DNA of 64,000 nt from DASSQJ01 sp963773655 (GTDB lineage: Bacteria > Actinomycetota > Actinomycetes > Actinomycetales > Dermatophilaceae): contig CAVZBX010000005.1 of NCBI GenBank assembly GCA_963773655.1, positions 62,001-126,000 on the forward strand, read 5' to 3'. Below, piece by piece: positions 6,690-15,387 of the stretch (position 1 is the stretch's first letter; every line of letters starts with the position of its first letter). A model generated the notes under the pieces. The model did not search any database. It was not told the origin of the DNA and worked only from the letters and a program-made list of their open reading frames with translations. The position numbers and the translations under genes are program-made.

Positions 6690-7784
6690 ATGCACCCCAC
6701 GCACGTCGACCTCACCGTGGTCGTCCCGATGTACAACGAGCAGGAGGTCCTGCCGCTGTTCGTCGAGCGGCTGCGGCCGGTGGCGGAGGGCTGGGGGGTC
6801 GGCTACGAGGTGCTCTGCGTCGACGACGGCTCCGACGACGCGACGCCCGTGCTGCTCCAGCGGCTGCGCCGGGAGTGGCCGCAGGTGCGCGTGGTGCGGC
6901 TGCGCGCCAACTCCGGCCACCAGGCGGCGATCTCGGCCGGCCTGGCCCGGGCCCGGGGCGACCACGTCGTCACCATCGACGCCGACCTCCAGGACCCGCC
7001 CGAGGTCATCGGCGAGATGCTCGCCGCGGCCCGCACGCAGGGCGTCGACGTCGTCTACGGGGTCCGCGAGGACCGCTCCAGCGACACCGCGTTCAAGCGC
7101 GCCTCGGCCCGGCTGTTCTACCGCTCGATCCGGGCGATGTCCGACGTCGACGCCCACGTCGACGCCGGGGACTTCCGGCTGATGTCGCGGGCCACAGTCG
7201 ACGCCGTCAACGCCCTGCCCGAGCACAACCGGGTGCTCCGCTTCGTCGTCCCCGCGCTCGGCTTCCCGAGCGCCTCGGTCGGCTACCGACGCGAGGCCCG
7301 CGCCGCGGGGCAGTCCAAGTACCCGCTCGGCAAGATGATCCGGCTCTCCGTCGACAGCGTCACCGGGTTCTCGATCGCACCGCTGCGCTTCGCCACCTGG
7401 CTCGGGCTCCTCGGCGGCGTCGCCGCCATCGGGGTGCTCCTGTACGCGGTCGCGATGCTGCTGCTCGGCAGCACCGTCCCCGGCTGGACGTCCACCGTGG
7501 TCATCGTCGCGGCGGTCGGCGCCGTGCAGCTGCTGGCCCTGGGCATCCTCGGCGAGTACGTCGGGCGCACCTACGCCGCGCTCCAGGCGCGGCCCACGTA
7601 CTTCGTGGCGCACGACAGCCTCGCACCGCGGGGGCCGGAGCTCTACGTCACGCCGGTCGCGGACGAGACCGCCGCCGAGGGCGGGGCCCTGCCCACCGAG
7701 CCGGCCACGGGGCCGACCACCGCGCCGGCCGCTGACCCGGCCGCCGGCCCGCGCCCGGGTGGGCGGGTTCAGACCCGGATCTGA
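6690..7784 (+). CDS. Family 2 glycosyltransferase, polyprenyl-phosphate sugar type
   Basis: A 364-residue GT2 enzyme of the GtrB/DPM1-like type. The catalytic domain has VVPMYNE at 11-17, the nucleotide-binding DDGS (45-48) and the metal-binding DAD at 97-99 (TIDADLQDPPE). Two membrane helices follow at about 236-260 and 267-287, ending in LGEYVGRTY, the usual C-terminal signature of this family. Such enzymes move a sugar from UDP- or GDP-sugar to undecaprenyl or polyprenyl phosphate at the membrane for later surface glycosylation; the exact sugar is unknown. The last 50 residues are Ala/Pro/Thr-rich. It converges on proA with a 16-base overlap. Confidence 0.9.
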   Translation: MHPTHVDLTVVVPMYNEQEVLPLFVERLRPVAEGWGVGYEVLCVDDGSDDATPVLLQRLRREWPQVRVVRLRANSGHQAAISAGLARARGDHVVTIDADLQDPPEVIGEMLAAARTQGVDVVYGVREDRSSDTAFKRASARLFYRSIRAMSDVDAHVDAGDFRLMSRATVDAVNALPEHNRVLRFVVPALGFPSASVGYRREARAAGQSKYPLGKMIRLSVDSVTGFSIAPLRFATWLGLLGGVAAIGVLLYAVAMLLLGSTVPGWTSTVVIVAAVGAVQLLALGILGEYVGRTYAALQARPTYFVAHDSLAPRGPELYVTPVADETAAEGGALPTEPATGPTTAPAADPAAGPRPGGRVQTRI

Positions 7785-9061
7785 CCGTCCCCCTCGACGA
7801 CCCACTTCGTCGTCGTCAGCTCGGGCAGCGCCATCGGCCCGCGCGCGTGCAGCTTCTGGGTCGAGATCCCGATCTCGGCGCCGAAGCCGAACTCGCCGCC
7901 GTCGGTGAACCGGGTGCTCGCGTTGACCATCACCGCGGCGGCGTCGACCTCGGCGGTGAACCGGCGGGCCGCGGCCCGGTCCTCGGTGACGATGGCCTCG
8001 GTGTGGCCGGAGCCGAAGCGCCGGATGTGCTCGAGCGCCCCGTCGAGGTCGTCGACGACGCCGACCGACATCTCGAGGGCGTGGAACTCGGTGGCGAAGT
8101 GCTCGTCGGTGGCGGCGTCGTGGGCGACACCCGCCGCCTCCGCCGCCGCACCGGACCGCTCGTCGGTGTGCAGCGTGACGCCCTCGGCGGCCAGGGCCGC
8201 GAGCGCCTTGGGGAGGAAGGCGTCGGCGACGTCGCGGTGGACGAGGAGGGACTCCGCCGCGTTGCAGACGCTGGGCCGGTGGGTCTTGGCGTTGACGGCG
8301 ATGGCCAGGGCCTTGTCGAGGTCGGCCGCGGCGTCGACGTAGACGTGGCAGTTCCCGATGCCGGTCTCGATGACGGGGACGGTTGAGCCGAGGACGACGG
8401 CCTGGATGAGGTCCGCTCCACCACGCGGGATCAGCAGGTCGACCAGCCCCCGCGCGGTCATCAGCGCGCCGACGACGCCGTGGCCGCCCTCGAGCAGGCT
8501 CACCGCGGCGGCGGGCAGGCCCTGCTCCTCGAGGGCGCCGCGCAGCACCGTGACGGTGGCCCGGTTGGTCTCGGCCGCGGCGCTGCCGCCGCGCAGCACG
8601 ACGGCGTTGCCGGACTTCAGGCCGAGGGCGGCGGCGTCCACCGTGACGTTGGGCCGGGCCTCGTAGATCATCCCCACGACGCCCATCGGCACCCGCACCT
8701 GCCGGATCTCCAGCCCGTTGGCGAGGGTCGAGCCGCGCACCACCTCGCCCACGGGGTCCGGCAGCGCAGCGACGTCGCGGACCGCGTCGGCCACGGCCGC
8801 GACGCGGGTGGCGTCGAGGCGGAGCCGGTCCTGGAGGCTCTCGGGCATCCCGTGCTCGCGGCCGCGGGCGAGGTCGCGCTCGTTGGCGGCGACGATGGCG
8901 TCGGTGGCGGCGTCGAGGGCGTCGGCCAGGTGGTGGAGGGCGGCGTCCTTCTCGGCGCGGGAGAGCAGCGCGAGACGGCGGGAGGCTGCACGGGCCGCCT
9001 CCGCGACGACACGGACCTGCTCGACGTCGGCCTCGGTGGTACCGGTGGGTCGCTGGGACAT
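7769..9061 (-). CDS. proA: Glutamate-5-semialdehyde dehydrogenase (gamma-glutamyl phosphate reductase)
   Basis: A 430-residue proline-biosynthesis enzyme that reduces gamma-glutamyl phosphate with NADPH. Family blocks are plain: PMGVVGMIYEARPNVT, LKSGNAVVLRGG, the catalytic cysteine in HRPSVCNAAES, and the C-terminal GFGAEIGISTQKLHARGP. Its partner proB lies 6.3 kb away, after pdxY and an accessory block, so the pair is not contiguous here. The ATG at 9061 gives normal length. It diverges from pdxY with about 100 bases between. Confidence 0.97.
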   Translation of the reverse strand: MSQRPTGTTEADVEQVRVVAEAARAASRRLALLSRAEKDAALHHLADALDAATDAIVAANERDLARGREHGMPESLQDRLRLDATRVAAVADAVRDVAALPDPVGEVVRGSTLANGLEIRQVRVPMGVVGMIYEARPNVTVDAAALGLKSGNAVVLRGGSAAAETNRATVTVLRGALEEQGLPAAAVSLLEGGHGVVGALMTARGLVDLLIPRGGADLIQAVVLGSTVPVIETGIGNCHVYVDAAADLDKALAIAVNAKTHRPSVCNAAESLLVHRDVADAFLPKALAALAAEGVTLHTDERSGAAAEAAGVAHDAATDEHFATEFHALEMSVGVVDDLDGALEHIRRFGSGHTEAIVTEDRAAARRFTAEVDAAAVMVNASTRFTDGGEFGFGAEIGISTQKLHARGPMALPELTTTKWVVEGDGQIRV

Positions 9062-9161
9062 GTCACCCAGCGTAGGTCGACGCCGTCCGCCGGGGCAGGG
9101 GGCGACCGTCGCCCGGACGTGCGGTCGCTGCCGACGCCGCCGGGTTTGCGAGGATGACCCG

Positions 9162-10016
9162 ATGACGACGTTCCTGTCCATCCAGTCATCGGTCGCCTAC
9201 GGACACGTCGGCAACTCCGCCGCCGTCTTCCCGCTCCAGCGGCTCGGAGTCGAGGTGTGGCCGGTGCACACGGTGCACTTCTCCAACCACACCGGCTACG
9301 GCGCCTGGCGGGGCCCGCTCATGGCCCCCGAGGAGGTGCGCGAGGTCGTCACCGGCGTCGAGGAGCGCCAGGCCCTCGGCGAGGTCGACGCCGTCCTCTC
9401 CGGCTACCAGGGCGGGGAGCAGATCGGCGAGGTGATCCTCGACGCCGTGGCCCGGACCAAGGCGGCCAACCCGGAGGCGATCTACGCCTGCGACCCGGTC
9501 ATGGGCAACGCGACGTCGGGGTGCTTCGTCCACCCCGCCATCCCGGTGCTGCTGCGCGAGCGCGTGGTGCCGCAGGCCGACCTGATCACCCCCAACCAGT
9601 TCGAGCTCGGCTTCCTCACCGAGACCGAGCCGGGCGACCTGGAGTCCACGCTCGCGTCGGTCGACGCCGCCCGGGCCATGGGGCCCTCCACGGTGCTGGT
9701 CACGAGCGTGCTGCGGCCGGACCGGCCGGCCGACACCATCGAGATGCTCGCGGTGCACGGTGACGGCGCGTGGCTCGTGCAGACGCCCCACCTCCCCCTC
9801 AAGGCCAACGGCTCCGGCGACGTGACCGCCGCCCTGTTCACCGCCCACCTGCTCGAGACCGGGGACGCAGGCCTCGCTCTCGGCCGCACCGTGTCCAGCG
9901 TCTTCGACCTGCTCGAGCGCACCCACGCCTCGGGCCGGCGCGAGCTGCAGCTCGTGCAGAGCCAGGAGCAGATCGCCGACCCGCGGATGCAGTTCGAGGT
10001 CGAGCGGGTCCGCTGA
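9162..10016 (+). CDS. pdxY: Pyridoxal kinase
   Basis: A 284-residue ribokinase-fold vitamin B6 kinase, about the length of E. coli PdxY (286). It phosphorylates pyridoxal to pyridoxal 5'-phosphate. Diagnostic blocks include SIQSSVAYGHVGNSAA near the N-terminus, the HTVHFSNHTGYG substrate loop, DPVMG, ITPNQFE and the anion-hole/catalytic motif NGSGDVTAALF. The ATG at 9162 is preceded by GCGAGGA. A diverged 40-nt copy of its 3' end (DPRMQFEVERVR-stop) lies 744 bases further on, marking a rearrangement. Confidence 0.95.
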   Translation: MTTFLSIQSSVAYGHVGNSAAVFPLQRLGVEVWPVHTVHFSNHTGYGAWRGPLMAPEEVREVVTGVEERQALGEVDAVLSGYQGGEQIGEVILDAVARTKAANPEAIYACDPVMGNATSGCFVHPAIPVLLRERVVPQADLITPNQFELGFLTETEPGDLESTLASVDAARAMGPSTVLVTSVLRPDRPADTIEMLAVHGDGAWLVQTPHLPLKANGSGDVTAALFTAHLLETGDAGLALGRTVSSVFDLLERTHASGRRELQLVQSQEQIADPRMQFEVERVR

Positions 10017-10089
10017 CGGCACGGCCGGTCCGCGCCTCGCCTCGTCCTCGCGGCCGCGGCCGCCTCGGCCGACGAGGTCGTCGTCGGGG

Positions 10090-10600
10090 CCGCATGGTCG
10101 ACCTGGAGGGTGGCGTGGTCGATGTCGTGGTCGTCGGCGAGCAGGGCGGCAATGGCCTCGCGGCGTTCGTGGCAGTCGTGACGGCGGTCGACCGGGACGT
10201 GCGCGCAGTGGGCGGGGGAAGCCGGAGGTGACCTCCCAGACGTGGAGGTCGTCGACCTCGACGACCCCGTCGACGCAGCGCAGGTCCCGGTTGATCGCCC
10301 GCACGTCGGCCCCCCGGGGTGGGCCTCGAGGAGGACCCGGGCGCAGTCGCGGACCAGGCCCCACCCGGCCCCCGCCATGAGCGCCGCGACGACGAGGGCG
10401 GCGACAGTGTCGGCGCGGCCCCAGGCCGCCAGCACCCAGAGGGTGAGTCCGTTGAGCTGGGCGGAGAGGATCTCCACCCGCTTCCACCCGAAGGTCAGGT
10501 CCCCCCTCGCGGGGCGGGCCGCGACCGGCCGGCGAGACCGATGGAGGCGGCGTCGGTGAGCGTCTGCACGGCGTCGGGGATCAGGGCCGGTCGAGCACCC
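10090..10600 (-). pseudogene. Decayed cation diffusion facilitator (CDF) transporter
   Basis: Remnants of one CDF (CzcD/ZitB-like) metal efflux gene can be read across three minus-strand frames. In order they are LIPDAVQTLTDAASIGLA, TFGWKRVEILSAQLNGLTLW, then VLAAWGRADTVAALVVAALM and LLEAHPGG, then INRDLRCVDGVVEVDDLHVW and a C-terminal ATLQVDH segment. About 100 residues (helices 4-5 and the second metal-site helix) are missing between LTLW and VLAAW, and at least three frame changes occur. This is a clear pseudogene; an intact copy would export divalent metals by proton antiport. Its presence next to a P-type ATPase suggests that the island once carried more ion-transport genes. Confidence 0.85.
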
Positions 10601-10636
10601 TCCGAACCGACGCGTCGGCGACCCGGTCTGCGGGCC

Positions 10637-10720
10637 TCAGAGGACGACGGGGTCGTCGCGGTGGATGACCTCACGCTCGTACGCCGGGGCGGGCTCGAGG
10701 GCCAGGGCACGGGTGGAGCG
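10637..10720 (-). pseudogene. Remnant copy of the proB 3' end
   Basis: These 84 bases align with the resident proB 3' end starting at 15388, with roughly 9 differences. They encode, on the minus strand, a tail reading AYEREVIHRDDPVVL-stop against AYEREVIHRDDLVVL-stop in proB. The identity ends abruptly at 10720, where the pdxY-like segment begins. The divergence suggests DNA from a related strain or an old duplication rather than a recent copy. Confidence 0.85.
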
Positions 10721-10760
10721 CGACCCGCAGAGGCAGTTCGGCGTCGAGCGGGTGCGCTGA
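10721..10760 (+). pseudogene. Remnant copy of the pdxY 3' end
   Basis: These 40 bases match pdxY bases 9977-10016 at 35 of 40 positions and include the stop codon, encoding DPQRQFGVERVR-stop against DPRMQFEVERVR-stop. They are fused directly to the proB remnant and end 11 bases before the stop of the P-type ATPase gene. Together the two remnants form a proB'-pdxY' scar inside the pdxY/proB intergenic region. Confidence 0.82.
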
Positions 10761-10771
10761 TCCGCGGACGT

Positions 10772-13540
10772 TCAGCCCACCGGACCGATGTCGACCGAGC
10801 GCGGCGCTCCACCGGCGCCGTCCGGCCGCCTGTGGGCGGCTGCCCGGCGACGGAGCGTCTTCTCGGCCGCCACCGCGAGGGAGACACCGACGGCGACGGC
10901 CGCGATCCGTCCCCAGGCGGCCAGGTCGATCGGGGCCGAACCGAAGACGACGTGGAAGAAGGGCAGGTAGGTGAACAGGACCTGGAGCCCGACCATCGCC
11001 GCCATCCCCACCAGCAGTGGCGGGTTGCTCAGCAGACCGATCTGGAGAACCGACTTCTCCAGTGACCGGCAGTTCAGCAGGTAGGCGGTCTCGACCAGGA
11101 CGAAGACGTTGACCGCGACGGTCCGGGCCTCCTCCAGGCTCGCGCCGGTCATCCGCTCGTACTCGAACAGCCCGAAGGCGCCCACGAGCATGAGCACGGA
11201 CACCAGCAGGATGCGCTGGAGGAGCGCGCGGGTGAGTATCGGCTGGTCCGGGTGGCGCGGGGCGCGCTCCATGATCCCGGGCTCCTTGGGCTCGAAGACG
11301 AGCATCAGGCCCAGCAGCAGTGCCGTCGTCATGTTGATCCAGAGCACCTGGACGGGCAGCACCGGAAGGGCGACCCCGAGCACGATGGCGGTCAGGATGA
11401 CCAGGCCCTCCCCCAGGTTGGTGGGCAGGGTCCAGGTGATGAACTTCGTGATGTTGTCGTAGACGCCCCGGCCTTCCTCCACCGCGGCCTCGATCGTCGC
11501 GAAGTCGTCGTCGGTGAGCACCATCGCGCTCGCGTCCTTCGCGACCTCGGTGCCGCTGCCGCCCATGGCGATGCCGATGTCGGCCTGACGTAGCGCGGGA
11601 GCGTCGTTGACCCCGTCCCCGGTCATGGCGACGACGTGATGATCTGCCTGGAGGGCCTCGACGAGGCGCAGCTTGTGCTCGGGCGTGACGCGGGCGAGGA
11701 CGTTGGCGGAGCGAGCGGCGGCCGCGAACTGTCCGGCCGACATCTCCCGCAGCTCGGCCCCGGTGACGGCGAGCGGCTCGGCACCGTCGCGGGTCAGGCC
11801 GATCTCGGCGGCGATCGCACGCGCCGTGGCGGCGTGGTCCCCGGTGATCATCTTGACCTCGATGCCGGCGCGGTGACAGGTGCGGACCGCCTCGACCGAC
11901 TCGGCTCGCGGGGGGTCGTGCATTCCCACGAGACCGAGGAGGGTCAGTGGCAGACGGTCGAGGTCCCCGACCGTCAGGGTGTCGGTGCCCGGGTCGACAT
12001 CGGCGGCGGCGAGGGCCAGCACCCTGAGCGCGTGGGCACCCATCCGGTCGACCTCGTCGTGGACTCCGGCGTGGCGGAGCGGTCGGTCCTCGCCGTGGGC
12101 CTCCCGCACGGTGCAGGTGCGCGCGAGCACCACCTCGACCGCTCCCTTGACGGCGACGACGACCGAGCCCGACGGCGTGTGGTGGAGGGTGGCCATCAGC
12201 TGGGTCTCCGAGGAGAACGGCACCTCGTCGACCCGGGGGTACCGCAGGGCGGACGATCCGAGGTCGATGCCGGCCTTGACGGCCACGGTCAGCAGGGCGA
12301 CCTCCGTGGGGTCCCCGACCGCCACCCACTGTGCCTCACGGTGGAGGAGCGTGGAGCCGTTGCACAGCACTCCGGCCCGCAGCACACCATCCAGCGCCAG
12401 GTCCTCGCCCGGTGCCATCGCGCGGCCGCCGCTCGTGCGCACCTCCCCGGTCGGCGCGTAGCCCGCTCCGGTCACCTCGTACCTGTTCGCCGCGGTGACG
12501 ATCTCGGTGACGGTCATCTCGTTCCGGGTCAGGGTGCCGGTCTTGTCACTGCACACCACGGTGGTCGCGCCCAGGGTCTCGACCGCCGGCAACCGACGGA
12601 CGATGGCGTGCCGGCCCGCCATCCGGGCCACCCCGATCGCCAGGATGATCGTGACCGCGGCGGGCAAGCCCTCCGGGATGGCCCCGACCGCGAGGGCGAT
12701 GGCGGCGGTCGCCATGTCCCCGGGGGGCTCCCCGCGCAGTGCGCCCAGCAGGAAGGTCAACCCTGCGAGCACGAGGATGACGACGGTCAGCAGCCGACTG
12801 AAGGCGGCCAGCTTGCGCGTCAGGGGTGTCTGGACCCCACCGGACTCGCCGACGAGCCGGTGGATCAGGCCGAGCTCGGTGTCTGCGCCGGTCGCCACCA
12901 CCACACCCGTGGCGGTGCCCGCCACCACGAGGGTTCCGGAGAACGTCATGTTCGCCCGGTCGGCCAGCTCTGCGCCGGCGTCGAGCGCCACGGTCTCCTT
13001 GAGCACGGGAACCGACTCACCGGTCAGTGCGGATTCGTCCACGGCCAGGTCGCGCACGCGCAGCAGCCGTAGGTCGGCCGGCACCTTGTCCCCGGCCTCC
13101 AGGACGACCACGTCCCCGGGCACCAGCTCGGTGGAGTCCACCGTCGTCCGCGACCCGTCGCGGACGACGGTGGCGTGGGTCCGGGTCATCGCCATCAACG
13201 CCGACAACGCCTTCTCGGCCCGCTCCTCCTGGAGGAACCCCACGACGACGTTGACCACCACGACCGCGGCGATGACCCCTGCCTCGACCCACTCCTGCAT
13301 GACCAGCGCCAGCACGACCGCGACCAGCAGCACGTAGACCAGCGGATGGTGGACGTGCCGCAGCACCCGCCGCACCGGGCCGCGTCGGCGAGGTGGCGGC
13401 AGCACGTTGGCCCCCCACCGATCCAGCCGGGAACGGGCCTCCTCCTCACCCAGCCCGCGCTCGGGATGGGTCTCCAGGAGCAACACCACCTGGTGCTCGG
13501 GCATGGAGTGATGTCGCTGATGCTCCATCACGGCCGGCAT
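10772..13540 (-). CDS. P-type cation-transporting ATPase (P2A Ca2+-type family)
   Basis: A 922-residue P-type ATPase. All core motifs are present: TGES at 173-176 in the actuator domain, PEGLPAAVTI (about 289-298) in the fourth membrane helix, the phosphorylated aspartate Asp332 in DKTGTLT, a KGA nucleotide-binding motif, TGDHAATA and GDGVNDAPALRQADIGIAMG. The C-terminal block has NMTTALLLGLMLVFEPKE and further helices. PEGL and overall length point to the Ca2+/Mn2+ or Na+-type P2 ATPases, which pump cations out using ATP. ATG 13540 was chosen (13528 also possible). It is divergent from the antiporter gene with about 230 bases between and forms one half of the island cargo. Confidence 0.92.
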   Translation of the reverse strand: MPAVMEHQRHHSMPEHQVVLLLETHPERGLGEEEARSRLDRWGANVLPPPRRRGPVRRVLRHVHHPLVYVLLVAVVLALVMQEWVEAGVIAAVVVVNVVVGFLQEERAEKALSALMAMTRTHATVVRDGSRTTVDSTELVPGDVVVLEAGDKVPADLRLLRVRDLAVDESALTGESVPVLKETVALDAGAELADRANMTFSGTLVVAGTATGVVVATGADTELGLIHRLVGESGGVQTPLTRKLAAFSRLLTVVILVLAGLTFLLGALRGEPPGDMATAAIALAVGAIPEGLPAAVTIILAIGVARMAGRHAIVRRLPAVETLGATTVVCSDKTGTLTRNEMTVTEIVTAANRYEVTGAGYAPTGEVRTSGGRAMAPGEDLALDGVLRAGVLCNGSTLLHREAQWVAVGDPTEVALLTVAVKAGIDLGSSALRYPRVDEVPFSSETQLMATLHHTPSGSVVVAVKGAVEVVLARTCTVREAHGEDRPLRHAGVHDEVDRMGAHALRVLALAAADVDPGTDTLTVGDLDRLPLTLLGLVGMHDPPRAESVEAVRTCHRAGIEVKMITGDHAATARAIAAEIGLTRDGAEPLAVTGAELREMSAGQFAAAARSANVLARVTPEHKLRLVEALQADHHVVAMTGDGVNDAPALRQADIGIAMGGSGTEVAKDASAMVLTDDDFATIEAAVEEGRGVYDNITKFITWTLPTNLGEGLVILTAIVLGVALPVLPVQVLWINMTTALLLGLMLVFEPKEPGIMERAPRHPDQPILTRALLQRILLVSVLMLVGAFGLFEYERMTGASLEEARTVAVNVFVLVETAYLLNCRSLEKSVLQIGLLSNPPLLVGMAAMVGLQVLFTYLPFFHVVFGSAPIDLAAWGRIAAVAVGVSLAVAAEKTLRRRAAAHRRPDGAGGAPRSVDIGPVG

Positions 13541-13772
13541 CGATCGCACCCACTCACGCTGTGCCAGGGCCGGTGCGGGATGCCGCAGCGTCCGCACCGG
13601 GCGCTTCGATGCTACCCACGCCCGTCGCCGGGCCCCGCCCGGTGTGACCGAACCCCCAGGCCGCCGAGGATGAGGGGGTGGGCGACCCAGGCGGGGAGGC
13701 CATGGCCACATCGCCTGGGCGACCACCGCGTGACGGCGGCAGGATGAGCAGTACCCCGGACGGAGGACCGGC

Positions 13773-15359
13773 ATGCTGACGGCCGCGGCGTACCTGACCG
13801 TCATCTTCGCTTGTGCCTTCCTCGCCGTCCTCATGCGGCTCCCCCCGCTCGTGGGCTTTCTCGCCGCGGGCTTCGTCCTCAGTGCGCTCGGTGTCGCCGA
13901 GGCGCCCCTGCTGCAGCCCATGGCCGAGGTCGGCGTCGCCCTGTTGCTCTTCGGCATCGGCCTCAAGCTCGACGTGCGCGCCCTGCTGCGGCGCGAGACC
14001 TGGGGTACCGCCATCGGACACTCCCTGCTCACCATCCCCGTCGCCATCGGCGTGCTCGAGGGCCTCGGCCTGCTCGGCGTCGCCCTGCTGGCCGGCGAGT
14101 CCTGGCGGACCTTCGTCCTCCTGGGCTTCGCGCTGTCGTTCTCGAGCACCGTCGTCGTCGTCAAGTCCCTGGAGGACCGCAGCGAGGACCGCTCGCTGCA
14201 CGGCCGGCTCGCGATCGGCGTCCTGATCGTCCAGGACCTGATGGCCGTCGCCTTCCTCGCCCTGACCGCACCGTCGCCACCACGTCCGTGGGCTGTGGCA
14301 CTCGTCGGCCTGGTTCCCGCCGCGCGGGGCCTGCGCTGGGTGTGGGACCGGGTGGGCCACGGGGAGATGCAGCTGCTCTTCGGCCTGGTGGTCGCGCTGG
14401 TGCCGGGGTACCTGTTGTTCGAGGCCGCCGGCCTCAAGGGGCACCTCGGCGCCCTGGTCATGGGCGTGGTCCTGGCGAGCCATCACCGCAGCACCGAGCT
14501 GTCCCGCTCCCTGCTCTCGCTGAAGGACCTGCTGCTCGTGGCGTTCTTCGTCGGCATCGGGTACTCCGGCGCCCTGACCCTGACCGCTCTCGGACTCGGC
14601 CTGGCACTCCTCGTTCTCGTCCCGGTCCAAGCCGCTCTGTACGTCGGCCTGCTCCGCGCCTTCTCGCTGCGCCCACGGACCGCCGTCCTGACGGGGCTGG
14701 CACTGGCGAACCACTCCGAGTTCGGGCTGATCGTCGCGGCCGTGGGCGCGCAGGCCGGCTGGATCAGCGGCGACTGGGTCGTCGTCATCTCGATCGCGGT
14801 CGCCTCCAGCTTCGTGCTGTTCAGCATCATCGACCGCCAGCGCTATCGGATCGTTCGAGCGGTGGCGCCGCGCATCCGACCCCCGCACCCGCAGCGCGTG
14901 CCGCTCGACGACAGGCCCGTGGACCTCACCGGCATCGAGGCGGTCGTGCTCGGGATGGGTCGCATCGGTCGTGGCGCCTACCACCGACTCCACGAGCACC
15001 ACGGCATGCGCGTGCGCGGGATCGAGAGCGACTCGACCAGGGTCCGCGCGCTGCTGGGGGAGGGCATCGACGTCGTGGAGGCGGACGCGTCCGACCGCGA
15101 GTTCTGGCAGCGCGTCGCCGGGATGGACGCCATCCGCTACGCGGTGCTCGCGATGCCGTTCCACGGCTCGAACCGCGTCGCCCTCGCCCGACTGCGCGAG
15201 GCGGGATTCAGCGGCGGTGTCGGCGCGGTGGCACGCTTCGACGACCAGGCGGAGGAGTTCCGCGACCGTGGCGTGGGGGCGGTGCAGCACCTCTACGAGG
15301 GAGCGGGCAGCGCGCTCGCCGACTCCACGATCGAGTCCACTCCGGGCGCCGAACCCTAG
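13773..15359 (+). CDS. Kef/CPA2-type cation:proton antiporter with TrkA-N domain
   Basis: A 528-residue CPA2 family monovalent cation/proton antiporter. About 11-12 membrane helices span residues 1-360, with typical FLAAGFVLSALG, FSSTVVVVKSLEDR and LALANHSEFGLIVA blocks. A cytosolic regulatory RCK/TrkA-N domain follows, with the dinucleotide-binding motif GMGRIGRGAYHRL near residue 390. KefB/YbaL-type proteins exchange K+ or Na+ for H+ under ligand control. A strong site, GGAGGACCGGC, precedes the ATG. It ends 28 bases before the proB stop and is divergent from the P-type ATPase; together they look like an ion-homeostasis module. Confidence 0.9.
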   Translation: MLTAAAYLTVIFACAFLAVLMRLPPLVGFLAAGFVLSALGVAEAPLLQPMAEVGVALLLFGIGLKLDVRALLRRETWGTAIGHSLLTIPVAIGVLEGLGLLGVALLAGESWRTFVLLGFALSFSSTVVVVKSLEDRSEDRSLHGRLAIGVLIVQDLMAVAFLALTAPSPPRPWAVALVGLVPAARGLRWVWDRVGHGEMQLLFGLVVALVPGYLLFEAAGLKGHLGALVMGVVLASHHRSTELSRSLLSLKDLLLVAFFVGIGYSGALTLTALGLGLALLVLVPVQAALYVGLLRAFSLRPRTAVLTGLALANHSEFGLIVAAVGAQAGWISGDWVVVISIAVASSFVLFSIIDRQRYRIVRAVAPRIRPPHPQRVPLDDRPVDLTGIEAVVLGMGRIGRGAYHRLHEHHGMRVRGIESDSTRVRALLGEGIDVVEADASDREFWQRVAGMDAIRYAVLAMPFHGSNRVALARLREAGFSGGVGAVARFDDQAEEFRDRGVGAVQHLYEGAGSALADSTIESTPGAEP

Positions 15360-15387
15360 CGACCGACGACGGCCGGGGCCCGGGGCG

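Noticed and set aside
10671..12329. Minus-strand open frame inside the P-type ATPase region
   Set aside because: It is out of frame with the ATPase, Arg/Pro/Gly-rich and motif-free.
10772..15359. Genomic island with integrase or tRNA attachment site
   Set aside because: No integrase, tRNA or attachment-site repeat is present at the edges; the scar fits homologous recombination better.
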